DNA of 64,000 bases from Wohlfahrtiimonas sp. G9077. GTDB taxonomy: Bacteria > Pseudomonadota > Gammaproteobacteria > Cardiobacteriales > Wohlfahrtiimonadaceae. Below, in pieces: positions 8,847 to 17,829 of the stretch. Positions within the stretch are counted from its first letter, which is position 1; the number at the start of each line of letters is the position of its first letter. The stretch covers positions 62,001 through 126,000 of the forward strand of contig NZ_NEFD01000003.1 of NCBI RefSeq assembly GCF_002252155.1, read 5' to 3'. The notes beneath the pieces were generated by a model, which saw only the letters and a list, made by a program, of their open reading frames with translations, made no database searches and was not told where the DNA came from. The translations under genes were made by a program, and so were the position numbers.

Positions 8847-9511
8847 ATTTAAACAGCATTGATTTTAATGAACTCTTTTCCATTGAGAATTTAGCCAAGC
8901 AACCTAAATGGACGCGTGCCCTTGTTTGTGTGGGCAGTGCCATTTTAACGTTTGCATTGGTGACGTTTGGGGCATTTAAATATTTTGAATTTGTGGATCA
9001 ATTCCAAGCACAAAAAGATCGCGAAAACCAAAAATTGAGTGAATTGGCCAAAAAACTTGAGTTTAAAGCTTTAGCGGATCTTTACTTGGCTGAAATTGAG
9101 CAAGTGAACCAACTTTTATTGGAAGTGCGTAAGAAATTACCGCGTGAATTGAACGCTGCGAACTTTATCGAGCAGTTGAACATGAATGCGATGCGCGCCG
9201 GAATCGATGTGAGACAATCGATGCCATTAGCAGAGCAATCGGCAGGCTTTTACACCAAGATTCCTGTGAGAATTGAAGGGTGTGCAACATATGATCAAAT
9301 TGGTCAATTTGTGGCAAACTTATCAGAAATTGAACGCATCATTACGCTCGATAACTTTGGCATCAACAGTTTTGTCCCCGTGACACAATTGCCACAAGGC
9401 ATTGAGATGTTAAAAAATGTGCCAAACGTTGTGGTGCCAAATTTTGACTGCGGTGTGTCGGGTCGTCAGGCATTTTCAGCATTGATTGCAACCTATCGAT
9501 ATAACTCATAA
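8843..9511 (+). CDS. pilO: Type IV pilus assembly protein PilO
   Basis: Partner of PilN in the alignment subcomplex spanning the inner membrane and periplasm. The 222-residue protein has a short cytoplasmic N-terminus, one membrane helix (about 29-50), a coiled coil (about 55-95) and a C-terminal ferredoxin-like domain with the typical PVRIEGCATYDQIGQF strand. The start overlaps pilN by four bases. An AGGAAAG site for pilP follows its stop directly. Confidence 0.93.
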   Translation: MNLNSIDFNELFSIENLAKQPKWTRALVCVGSAILTFALVTFGAFKYFEFVDQFQAQKDRENQKLSELAKKLEFKALADLYLAEIEQVNQLLLEVRKKLPRELNAANFIEQLNMNAMRAGIDVRQSMPLAEQSAGFYTKIPVRIEGCATYDQIGQFVANLSEIERIITLDNFGINSFVPVTQLPQGIEMLKNVPNVVVPNFDCGVSGRQAFSALIATYRYNS

Positions 9512-9518
9512 GGAAAGA

Positions 9519-10115
9519 ATGATGAATCCAAAAATTATGACAGTATTGGTATCGGCGTTCATTTTACAAGGTTGCTTTGAGCAATTTGAGCGTGGGGAAC
9601 CGGTAGAAGAGCGCATCATGGATACAAAGCAATCTGTGGCACTCAAAGTAAAATCTCGTAAATTTGACAGCATCGCCAATAGCTTAGATATGGGCGATAC
9701 CACCTTATTTTATATTGCCCAAGGCCGCGATCCATTTGTGGCATCGGGTTCATTTAAAGGGGTGTTTGATTATGGCGATTTTGACATCGCTGTACAAAGT
9801 AAAGTGCGTTTAAAACATGACCCTGAAAGACCTGAAGGCTATAAACCAGGGCCACTTGAAAAGTATGAGTTAGACAACCTAAAAATGATTGGTGTCATGT
9901 CATTGCAAAATGGCGAAACGGCAGCGTTGATCGATGATGGCAAAGGTAAAATCATCATGGCACGCGTCGGTGATTACATTGGCCGCGATTTTGGACGCAT
10001 TAACAAAATCACAGAGCGCGACATTTTCATTGATGAAAAATTCGCCCCCGGCAATAAAGAAGATCCGAATGCATGGGTCTCTGCACCAAATAAAATATCG
10101 TTAAAAATAAAATAA
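9519..10115 (+). CDS. pilP: Type IV pilus assembly lipoprotein PilP
   Basis: Inner-membrane lipoprotein that links PilN/PilO to the secretin PilQ. The N-terminus is a short lipoprotein signal ending in ILQGC, with the lipidated cysteine at residue 19. The C-terminal beta domain (about 80-198) has GRDPFV and the LKMIGVMSLQNGETAALIDD region typical of PilP. AGGAAAG at 9511-9517 supports ATG 9519 or the next ATG at 9522; an earlier start inside pilO is unlikely. Length 198 residues is slightly longer than the usual 170-180. Confidence 0.92.
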   Translation: MMNPKIMTVLVSAFILQGCFEQFERGEPVEERIMDTKQSVALKVKSRKFDSIANSLDMGDTTLFYIAQGRDPFVASGSFKGVFDYGDFDIAVQSKVRLKHDPERPEGYKPGPLEKYELDNLKMIGVMSLQNGETAALIDDGKGKIIMARVGDYIGRDFGRINKITERDIFIDEKFAPGNKEDPNAWVSAPNKISLKIK

Positions 10116-10128
10116 TTGGAGAGTATTT

Positions 10129-12222
10129 ATGAGATTAACTCAGCCCGTTAATGGCTATCACTTAGGCGCAGTTTCAGTTGCATTGTCTGCTTTATTGTTC
10201 TCCACGGCCAGTGCGCAGCGCTTGACTGCGGTGGAATCTGTGGCATTGTCCGATGGTAATGTTGAATTGCGTTATCACTTTGATCGTGATGTGCAAGCCC
10301 CAAAAACCTTCTATTTAGACAACAAAAATTTATTGGTGCTTGATTTTGCCTCCACAGGCGTCAATCAAGTGTTGAAAAATCGTCCGATCAATAACAACAT
10401 TGTCTCTGATGTACAAAACATGTACGCGAACAATAAAGTGCGCTCGACGGTTAAGCTTAAAGAGAACAGCAGCTATTCGGTCAATAGCCGCGGCAATGAA
10501 GTGGTGGTGACGTTAGCCCCTAAAAATTTATATGAAATCAATCAATCGGGTTGGGAAAATTCTGTGCAGTCGAATGTGCCAAGCGATGATTTGAAGGTCA
10601 ATCAACCGATTGCCAAAGATGTGGGCTTTTTCCGTAACTCACAAGGTGCGGGCGTGATTGAAGTCTTTTTACCAAATGCCCAAACGCAAGTGCAAATGGT
10701 GGATGAACAAACACGCGGCTTAACGGTTTCTGTGCCGGGCGTTGTGTGGAATCCTGCACAAGTTCGCCGCATTGAAGTGACCGACTTTGCAACGCCTGTG
10801 TCTGCATTAGAAGTGGTGAATAATAATGGCACGGCTGCAGTGCGCATTCGCACGCAATCGAACTATGAATATAGCACGCAGCAAATTGGCTCTAAGTTTC
10901 AGTTGATTGTGAAGCCTAAGCGTCAAATGGTTGAGCAAAAGAAAAGTGCACTGGGTGACAAAGATGTGTTCACTGGCGATTTGATCAGCATCAACTTCCA
11001 AGACATTGATGTGCGCGCCATTTTACAGATCATTGCAGACTTTACGGGCTTAAACATTGTCGTGAGTGACAGCGTCAATAGCCGCATCACCATCCGTTTA
11101 CAAAATGTTCCATGGGATCAAGCATTAGATGTGGTTTTGCGCTCAAAAGGTTTAGTGAAACAACAAAGCGGTAATGTTGTGTACATCATGCCAGCGAATG
11201 AAGCACGCACATTAGCGCCTGATTTGATCACAGAGATCATCCAAATCAACAATGCAAAAGCAGCAGAATTGGCACAAGTATTATCCTCTCAACAAGGCAC
11301 CAATGCAGATGGTACACGCGTGCAATCCACCGGTATTTCTGAACACGGTTCTTTAACGGTGGATCCGAACCAAAACTTATTGATCGTGCGTGATACGCCT
11401 GAGCAAATGCGGATTGTGCGTGAGCTCATCAATCGTTTAGATCGTCCATTAAGACAAGTGGTCATTAAAGCACAAATTGTGGCAACAACAGATACATTTG
11501 CAAGAGAATTGGGTGTTAAATGGGGCATTCAAAGAGCCAATAGAGGCAGTTGGACAGGTGATGGGACAACAGCACCTGAAGGTGGTGGTTCAAGCTTTAA
11601 TCCATGGAATCCAAACGTGCAAGGTACTTATCAACCTGGTGGTAGTAACATTTGGGGCGGTGGTATTGTAGATGCAGGCGTTGCAGGTAATACAGGGATT
11701 TTTGCATTAAATGTTTTACGCCGTAACTTTGCGGCTGCATTTGAACTGCAAGCCATGCAAACACAAGGGCGCGGCGAAGTGTTAGCGAGCCCAACATTAA
11801 TGACAACGGATCGCCAAGAAGCATACATTAATGAAGGTTCACAAATTGCTTACTCAACAGTGAGTGAGAACGGCACTAATACTGAGTTTAAAGATGTGGT
11901 GATGGAGTTGAAAGTAACGCCAAGCATTACGCCAGATGATCATATTATTATGGACATTCAGATTAAGAAAGATGATCCGGATGGTGCCACACCTAAAGGT
12001 GATATCAAAATCCGTAAGCGTGAGATTAAAACACAAGCCATTGTTCGTGATGGTGAAACTGTTGTGTTAGGTGGTATCTATACTGTGACTTCTGCTGAGG
12101 ATGTACAAAAAGTTCCATTTTTAGGTGACATTCCATTTGTGGGTAATTTATTTAAAAATAATATTACAACCAATAATAAAGCTGAATTGGTCATCTTCTT
12201 GACGCCGAATATTGTGAAATAA
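10129..12222 (+). CDS. pilQ: Type IV pilus outer-membrane secretin PilQ
   Basis: Forms the gated outer-membrane ring through which the pilus passes. The 697-residue protein has a signal peptide ending near ASAQR (about residue 29), two AMIN peptidoglycan-binding domains (about 35-130 and 160-265), a secretin/TonB short domain starting near INFQDIDVRAIL (about 285), an N1 domain, and the C-terminal secretin domain with VPFLGDIPFVGNLF and a final VIFLTPNIVK. A Gly/Asn-rich loop at about residues 465-525 (11520-11700) lies between the last N domain and the barrel. Shikimate kinase follows, the classic gammaproteobacterial order. Confidence 0.95.
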   Translation: MRLTQPVNGYHLGAVSVALSALLFSTASAQRLTAVESVALSDGNVELRYHFDRDVQAPKTFYLDNKNLLVLDFASTGVNQVLKNRPINNNIVSDVQNMYANNKVRSTVKLKENSSYSVNSRGNEVVVTLAPKNLYEINQSGWENSVQSNVPSDDLKVNQPIAKDVGFFRNSQGAGVIEVFLPNAQTQVQMVDEQTRGLTVSVPGVVWNPAQVRRIEVTDFATPVSALEVVNNNGTAAVRIRTQSNYEYSTQQIGSKFQLIVKPKRQMVEQKKSALGDKDVFTGDLISINFQDIDVRAILQIIADFTGLNIVVSDSVNSRITIRLQNVPWDQALDVVLRSKGLVKQQSGNVVYIMPANEARTLAPDLITEIIQINNAKAAELAQVLSSQQGTNADGTRVQSTGISEHGSLTVDPNQNLLIVRDTPEQMRIVRELINRLDRPLRQVVIKAQIVATTDTFARELGVKWGIQRANRGSWTGDGTTAPEGGGSSFNPWNPNVQGTYQPGGSNIWGGGIVDAGVAGNTGIFALNVLRRNFAAAFELQAMQTQGRGEVLASPTLMTTDRQEAYINEGSQIAYSTVSENGTNTEFKDVVMELKVTPSITPDDHIIMDIQIKKDDPDGATPKGDIKIRKREIKTQAIVRDGETVVLGGIYTVTSAEDVQKVPFLGDIPFVGNLFKNNITTNNKAELVIFLTPNIVK

Positions 12223-12261
12223 GTATTGATTCTTGCAGTAAAACGATAGAAACTATTGGTC

Positions 12262-12828
12262 ATGAAAATGATCAATAGTTTTTTTTTAGTGGGCCCGATG
12301 GGCGTGGGGAAAACCACGGTGGGTCAAGCCTTAGCCGAACAACTCGGCTTTTCCTTTATTGACAGCGATGCCTATATTGAAAATCAGGCAGGGCAGTCGA
12401 TTGCTGAAATTTTTAAAGCGCACGGTGAAACTGCATTTCGTGACCTTGAAACACAAGCGATCGATGCACTGTCGATGTTGCCGAACATTGTGTTGTCAAC
12501 CGGTGGCGGTGCCATTTTGCGAGAAACCAATCGTGATTATTTACAATCACGCGGCACAGTGATCTTTTTAGATTTAGATCCAAGCGCCATTTATGAGCGC
12601 TTAAAAGGCGATCAAACCCGCCCGCTGCTAAAAACCGCTTCGCCCTTGGCAACCCTACAAAATATTTATGATGAACGTCATCCCATTTATTTAGATGCAG
12701 CGCATTATCGTATCTTGGTGGAAGGTCGATCCCCACAAGAGATTTCTGATCTTCTGTTTTCTTTGTATAATGACCCGATGAATGTTTCAGCCGATTGGTG
12801 TATTCCGTTAAAGGATTTAAAGAATTAA
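12262..12828 (+). CDS. aroK: Shikimate kinase
   Basis: Phosphorylates shikimate at the 3-hydroxyl in the common aromatic pathway. Visible motifs are the P-loop GPMGVGKTTVG (about residues 10-20), the shikimate-binding FIDSDAYIE, FRDLE, and GGGA. The 188-residue protein is about 15 residues longer than E. coli AroK, through a C-terminal tail after the normal lid and core. The start is uncertain: ATG 12262 is used, but ATG 12268 and TTG 12256 are in frame and none has a strong ribosome-binding site. aroB begins 3 bases after the stop, so the pair is cotranscribed. Confidence 0.93.
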   Translation: MKMINSFFLVGPMGVGKTTVGQALAEQLGFSFIDSDAYIENQAGQSIAEIFKAHGETAFRDLETQAIDALSMLPNIVLSTGGGAILRETNRDYLQSRGTVIFLDLDPSAIYERLKGDQTRPLLKTASPLATLQNIYDERHPIYLDAAHYRILVEGRSPQEISDLLFSLYNDPMNVSADWCIPLKDLKN

Positions 12829-12831
12829 GTT

Positions 12832-13917
12832 ATGAAAATTATAGATATCGAACTTGGTGACCGTTCTTATCCCATTTGTATTGCCTCTACAAATATGTTC
12901 ACTGACCGCTTAGAAGATAAAGTGCGCGGCGAAACAGTCTTGGTGGTTTCAAACACCACAATTGCCCCTTTGTATATGGATTATGTGGTGGGATTATTGC
13001 CCAATAAACGCGTTGAAACATTGGTGCTCGAAGATGGTGAAATCTTTAAAAACAATGAATCCTTACAAAAAATCATCACCAAATTATTGACCTTAAAATA
13101 TAATCGCTCGGCCACATTGATTGCTTTAGGCGGCGGTGTGATTGGCGATTTGGTGGGCTTTGCGGCGAGCATTTATCAGCGCGGCATTGATTTCATTCAA
13201 TTTCCCACAAGTTTATTGGCTCAAGTGGACAGTTCTGTGGGCGGTAAAACGGCCATCAATCATCCATTGGGTAAAAACATGGTGGGCACGTTTTATCAAC
13301 CCAAAGCGGTGTTCATCAATGTGGATGTGCTAGACACATTGCCGCGCCGTGAATTCATCAGCGGTTTATCTGAAGTGATTAAATATGGTTTGATCCGTGA
13401 CCGCGACTTTTTCTATTGGTTGTGTGAGCATAAAGATGCCATTTTAATGCGTGATAAAACGGCCATTAAAGAGCTTGTGGCACGTTCTTGTCAGAATAAG
13501 AAAGAGATCGTGATGGAGGATGAGTTTGAGCAAGGCAGCCGTGCATTGTTGAACTTAGGGCACACATTTGGCCATGCCATTGAGAAAAACATGGGTTATA
13601 AAGGCATTTTGCATGGCGAAGCAGTGGCCGTTGGCATGCGCATGGCGGCGATTGTTTCTCATAAAATGGGCTTATTGAGCGCAGAAAATGTTACAAAAAT
13701 CGAAGAGACATTGACTGCATTTTTATTGCCAACCTCGATGAAAGAACAATTTTCATTTGAGGCCATGTGGGAAGTGATGTTGCTGGATAAGAAAAACACA
13801 GCAACCGATATCCGTTACATTCTATTATCCGACATCGGTGAAGGGATTGTGATGGGCAATGTGCCAAAAGAGTACATTGAAGAAGCTTTCCATATGACCA
13901 TGACAAAGGACGCGTAA
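12832..13917 (+). CDS. aroB: 3-dehydroquinate synthase
   Basis: Converts DAHP to 3-dehydroquinate, the second shikimate-pathway step, using NAD and a divalent metal. The 361-residue protein (E. coli 362) has the NAD-binding GGGVIGDLVGFAAS, the SSVGGKTAIN substrate segment, and metal-binding GHTFGHAIE and HGEAVAVGM histidines. Nothing is missing. Aromatic synthesis continues in this window with aroK upstream and aroQ at 62955-63425. The DamX-like gene starts 4 bases after the stop. Confidence 0.95.
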   Translation: MKIIDIELGDRSYPICIASTNMFTDRLEDKVRGETVLVVSNTTIAPLYMDYVVGLLPNKRVETLVLEDGEIFKNNESLQKIITKLLTLKYNRSATLIALGGGVIGDLVGFAASIYQRGIDFIQFPTSLLAQVDSSVGGKTAINHPLGKNMVGTFYQPKAVFINVDVLDTLPRREFISGLSEVIKYGLIRDRDFFYWLCEHKDAILMRDKTAIKELVARSCQNKKEIVMEDEFEQGSRALLNLGHTFGHAIEKNMGYKGILHGEAVAVGMRMAAIVSHKMGLLSAENVTKIEETLTAFLLPTSMKEQFSFEAMWEVMLLDKKNTATDIRYILLSDIGEGIVMGNVPKEYIEEAFHMTMTKDA

Positions 13918-13921
13918 GACA

Positions 13922-15202
13922 TTGAGGTTAGATCGACTCCCTTGGATCAAAGTGCCACCTTATGATCAAATTTTGACGCATTTAATCGATGTTTGTCGAG
14001 CGCGTCAAACCCATTTATTGTGCATACAAGGACCGAATGGTTCAGGTAAGAGTCGATTGCTCTCTGAGTTGTTTCACGCATTGTCTGATGATCCAACATC
14101 AGCTGTGGCCCGTTTAAATGGCCATGATCATAGCATCCTGCCAAATGGCTTATCAGCATGGCCAAATTTTGATGCGCCAGATGCTGAGCATGCGTTAGAA
14201 GCATGGTTTTCTGATTTATTACAAAATAAAGGGCATGCTTATTTATTGATTGATGATGTAGAGGCGTTGCCTTATGCGCAAATGAGCGCAGTGATGACGC
14301 TGTTTTCTCATCATCCTGAACTGTTCTCAAAAGTGACATTGGTGGCCTTTATGGGCATTGCGCCGGCACACATTGAGATGCGTGGGCTCTTAAAAGGGGC
14401 AGAAGTGATCACGCTCACCTCCATGAATATGATGGAGTCAAAGCAGTTTGTGGACAGCGTTTTTGAGCATCTGAATCAAAATAGAGAGGTTTCGATTGCA
14501 GAGATCAATCAGCTGCATAATCTTTCGTACGGTTACATTGGCAGATTATTAAAATTACTGGAAGAAGAGCGCCCGCTGCCGAATAAAAGCGCGCCGCGAT
14601 CCTTAAAAGGATTGTGGTGGTTAAGTGTGCCAGTCATTGGCATTGTGGGCTTTTTATCTTGGCAATGGTGGCAGAATGATCCACAAGAAACGGCTAAACC
14701 TGAAATGCCCGATTTAGCCGTTGTGGTGGAAGAAGTGATGCCGCCTGTGAAAGTGGTGGAGCCAGTGCCAAAGGTGATCACTGTGGTGCCAGAGCCGAAA
14801 GCACCTGTGAAAGTGGTCAAACCCATTGAAACGGTGATGGTGGCGCCTGCCTTAATGGTCAAGGGTGAACCGATTGTTGAGGCAGCGCATCCATCTGAAG
14901 CAATTTCGAAAGCCAAAGTCCCGCCGCCACAGAAAGAAAAAGCATCCACGAAAAACAAAAAAGTGGCAGTGCCTTACATTATTGAGCTCAGTCGTGACAC
15001 AGAACGCGCAGCGCTTGAGAAGCAATTAAAAGGACGATCGATCCCCGGGCAAGTACAATATGCTAAAATCCATGAGCGGGGTCAAACCGTATGGATTGCT
15101 TTCATTGGCCCGTATGACACTGAGTCACAAGCCATTGAGGGCAAAAAGAAGCTGCCAGCGAGTGTGCAGCGCTTACCGTTGAAAGTTAGAAAGGAATCCT
15201 AA
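13922..15202 (+). CDS. damX: DamX-like AAA/SPOR-domain protein
   Basis: Membrane protein expected to act at the division septum through a C-terminal SPOR domain, which binds denuded peptidoglycan. The 426-residue product has an N-terminal AAA/ExeA-like ATPase region with a Walker A GPNGSGKS near residue 40 and a LLIDD Walker B, one membrane helix at about 223-243 (LWWLSVPVIGIVGF), a Pro/Val-rich linker (about 250-310), and SPOR at about 345-422. The first ATG comes after the Walker A, so the TTG at 13922, with AAGGA at 13906-13910, is taken as start. Its place after aroB matches damX in other gammaproteobacteria. Confidence 0.85.
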   Translation: MRLDRLPWIKVPPYDQILTHLIDVCRARQTHLLCIQGPNGSGKSRLLSELFHALSDDPTSAVARLNGHDHSILPNGLSAWPNFDAPDAEHALEAWFSDLLQNKGHAYLLIDDVEALPYAQMSAVMTLFSHHPELFSKVTLVAFMGIAPAHIEMRGLLKGAEVITLTSMNMMESKQFVDSVFEHLNQNREVSIAEINQLHNLSYGYIGRLLKLLEEERPLPNKSAPRSLKGLWWLSVPVIGIVGFLSWQWWQNDPQETAKPEMPDLAVVVEEVMPPVKVVEPVPKVITVVPEPKAPVKVVKPIETVMVAPALMVKGEPIVEAAHPSEAISKAKVPPPQKEKASTKNKKVAVPYIIELSRDTERAALEKQLKGRSIPGQVQYAKIHERGQTVWIAFIGPYDTESQAIEGKKKLPASVQRLPLKVRKES

Positions 15203-15203
15203 A

Positions 15204-15818
15204 GTGGGTAGACGTAATGATCATTCGCGCGACGAATTAAAAGAAATGGTGATTTTGGCTGCCGAAAAAATTTTAGTCGATGAGGGTTACAATAAACTCA
15301 CGACGCGCCGCATTGCCAAAGAGATTGGTTATACGGTGGGCTCTTTGTACATGGTGATCAAAAATGTAGATGATTTGATGCTCTTGCTCAATGCCCGAAC
15401 TTTACAACATTTGTTGGAAAAAATTGAACGTGATTTAGAGAATGGCGCACAAGATCCTGAAGCTGCTTTGATGCAAATTGCCATCAGTTATGTGGACTTT
15501 GCCTTTGAGCATAAAGAGAAATGGCAGGCGATCTTCATGCACCGCGTGACCGATGAAGCCTTGCTGACAGAAGATTACTTTGTGCACATTAAAAACCTCT
15601 TTTATGTGATCGGTCAGCAGTTGTCGCAATTGGCGCCGCATCTTTCTGAAGATGAACTTGGTTTATTGACGCGCGGCTTATGGGGCGCAGTGCATGGCGT
15701 GACCATGTTGAGCCTTGATCACAAATTTAGCATTGGTGCGCCTGTTGAATATGACACTCAGCGCGTGGTGAAAAGCGTGGTGGGCAGCGCATTATACGGG
15801 ATTCAAAATAGAGCTTAA
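15204..15818 (+). CDS. TetR-family transcriptional regulator
   Basis: DNA-binding repressor of unknown target. The 204-residue protein has the TetR helix-turn-helix at about 15-60 (LTTRRIAKEIGYTVGSLY) and a ligand-binding C-terminal domain resembling the WHG type, with GLWGAVHGVTML near 155. GTG 15204 is well supported by AAGGA at 15191-15195. It starts one base after the damX-like stop and ends two bases before uup, so it is embedded in the operon rather than divergent from a target as is common for this family. No operator was recognised. Its regulon cannot be inferred. Confidence 0.85.
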   Translation: MGRRNDHSRDELKEMVILAAEKILVDEGYNKLTTRRIAKEIGYTVGSLYMVIKNVDDLMLLLNARTLQHLLEKIERDLENGAQDPEAALMQIAISYVDFAFEHKEKWQAIFMHRVTDEALLTEDYFVHIKNLFYVIGQQLSQLAPHLSEDELGLLTRGLWGAVHGVTMLSLDHKFSIGAPVEYDTQRVVKSVVGSALYGIQNRA

Positions 15819-15820
15819 TT

Positions 15821-17746
15821 ATGGCAATTTTAACATTACACAACATTTCATTGGCTTATGGGGATCGTCCTTTATTGCAAAATTTAGATTTTGCGTTAGA
15901 AAAGGGCGACCGCGTGGCTTTAATTGGCCGCAATGGCGAGGGCAAAAGCTCTTTATTAAAAGTGATCACAGGCGATGCTGTGCCAGATGATGGCGAAGTG
16001 ATTATTGATCGCGGCTATCGCATTGCGGCGCTTTCTCAAGAGATTCCTCGTGATCTAACACAAACAGTTTATGACGTAGTGGCTGAAGGCATTCCTGAGG
16101 TTGGGCAAAAATTGGTGGCGTATCATCAAATTTTATTGCAGCCAGAAGATCAGATGGATTTGGCAGAGCTCAGCCGTTTGCAGCATGAGATTGAAGCCCT
16201 TGATGGTTGGTCGCTTGATCAAAAAGTGATGACCATCATTTCGCAATTGTCTTTGCCAAAGGATGAGATCATCGCCAATTTATCGGGCGGTTGGATTCGT
16301 CGTGTGCTCCTTGGTAAAGCGTTGGTCTCTGAGCCTGATTTATTATTGCTCGATGAGCCCACCAACCATTTAGACATTGATGCCATTTTGTGGCTCGAAG
16401 AGATGCTGCTTAAGAATTATCATGGCGCACTTTTGTTCATCACCCATGACCGACAATTTTTGGGCAAGATCGCCAATAAGATCATTGAGCTTGATCGCGG
16501 TGTGCTCTCTGAGTTTCCGGGCAGTTATGACAATTATCAGCGCCGTAAAGCGGAGATGCTCCATGCAGAGAATCAAGAACGCGCGCTGTTTGATAAGCGT
16601 TTGGCTGAAGAAGAAGTGTGGATTCGTAAAGGCATCGAAGCACGCAGAACCCGTAATGAAGGACGTGTGCGTGCTTTAAAAGCGATGCGTGAGCAATTTA
16701 AAGAGCGCATTTCGCGTCAAGGGATTGCTAAACTCAATTTTGAGGAAGGTTCAACATCTGGTAAGCGCGTCATCAGTGCGGAAAACATCTCATATTCCAT
16801 TGATGGTAAATCCATCATCAAAGATTTCAGCATGACGCTGATGCGTGGCGATCGTGTGGGTTTAATTGGCGCGAATGGCGCGGGTAAATCCACATTGTTA
16901 AAGTTGCTCTTTGAACAATTAACGCCAGAGAGCGGCAAAGTGGAAGTGGGTACGAAGCTTGAGATTGCCTATTTTGATCAATTGCGTTCTGCGTTAGATT
17001 TAGAAAAAAGCGTGATGGACAATGTGGCAGAAGGCAGCGACTTCATTGAGATCAACGGTAAAAAACAACATTTGATCGGCTGGCTTCAGGACTTTATGTT
17101 CACGCCAGAAAAAGCGAGAAGCCCTGTGAAAGCATTATCAGGCGGTGAGCGCAACCGCTTATTGCTCGCTAAACTCTTTGCAAAGCCAGCGAATGTCATC
17201 GTGCTCGATGAACCGACGAATGATTTAGACATTGAAACGCTAGAGGTGCTCGAAGAGTTATTGCTGAAATTTGAAGGCACGCTTTTGATCGTTTCCCATG
17301 ACCGTGCATTCATTGATAAAACGGTCACTTCAACGTTGGTATTTGAAGGCGATGGCTCGGTGAGTCAATATGTGGGCGGTTACAGCGACTGGCTGGAGAG
17401 TGTGGAGAGTCAAAAGTACTTTAATCACACCGCAGCACAGGCAGAGAATCACAAGTCTGAAAAGAAAAATGTTGTGGAAAAGAAGCCGGAAACAGAAGCA
17501 CCTAAACCACAAAAGGTGAAATTATCATATAAAGAGACGCGTGAATTAGAGACATTGCCCGCATTGCTCGAGCAATTAGATCAAGAGATTCAAGCGCTCT
17601 CTGAACAAACGCAACACAATGATTTTTATCAACAAGATCATGTGAAGCAGGCGGCAGTTTTAGATGCTTTAGCACGTAAGAATGAAGAACTTGACGAAGC
17701 CTTCATACGTTGGGAGCTATTGGAACAGAAGCGTTCGCAGATGTGA
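15821..17746 (+). CDS. uup: ABC-F ATPase Uup
   Basis: Soluble tandem ATPase of the ABC-F family, linked to ribosome function and suppression of transposon excision. The 641-residue protein has two ATPase domains: Walker A GRNGEGKS (36-43) with signature LSGGW, and GANGAGKS (about 347-354) with signature LSGGERNR; both Walker B LDEPTN motifs are present. The inter-domain linker (about 225-300) and a C-terminal charged coiled-coil (about 560-641) are typical of Uup, not of EttA or YbiT. It is the last gene of the packed run that begins at pilM. Confidence 0.92.
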   Translation: MAILTLHNISLAYGDRPLLQNLDFALEKGDRVALIGRNGEGKSSLLKVITGDAVPDDGEVIIDRGYRIAALSQEIPRDLTQTVYDVVAEGIPEVGQKLVAYHQILLQPEDQMDLAELSRLQHEIEALDGWSLDQKVMTIISQLSLPKDEIIANLSGGWIRRVLLGKALVSEPDLLLLDEPTNHLDIDAILWLEEMLLKNYHGALLFITHDRQFLGKIANKIIELDRGVLSEFPGSYDNYQRRKAEMLHAENQERALFDKRLAEEEVWIRKGIEARRTRNEGRVRALKAMREQFKERISRQGIAKLNFEEGSTSGKRVISAENISYSIDGKSIIKDFSMTLMRGDRVGLIGANGAGKSTLLKLLFEQLTPESGKVEVGTKLEIAYFDQLRSALDLEKSVMDNVAEGSDFIEINGKKQHLIGWLQDFMFTPEKARSPVKALSGGERNRLLLAKLFAKPANVIVLDEPTNDLDIETLEVLEELLLKFEGTLLIVSHDRAFIDKTVTSTLVFEGDGSVSQYVGGYSDWLESVESQKYFNHTAAQAENHKSEKKNVVEKKPETEAPKPQKVKLSYKETRELETLPALLEQLDQEIQALSEQTQHNDFYQQDHVKQAAVLDALARKNEELDEAFIRWELLEQKRSQM

Positions 17747-17829
17747 CATATTGCTTTTCAGCAAATTACTGTATAGTATCTTGAGCTACAAATAAGTTAC
17801 AACTAGAAAGATTAATTAGGAGGATGTTT

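Noticed and set aside
14533..14958. 141-residue minus-strand frame rich in Thr, Ser and Gly
   Set aside because: It is the mirror of the Val/Pro/Lys-rich linker of the DamX-like protein and has no ribosome-binding site.
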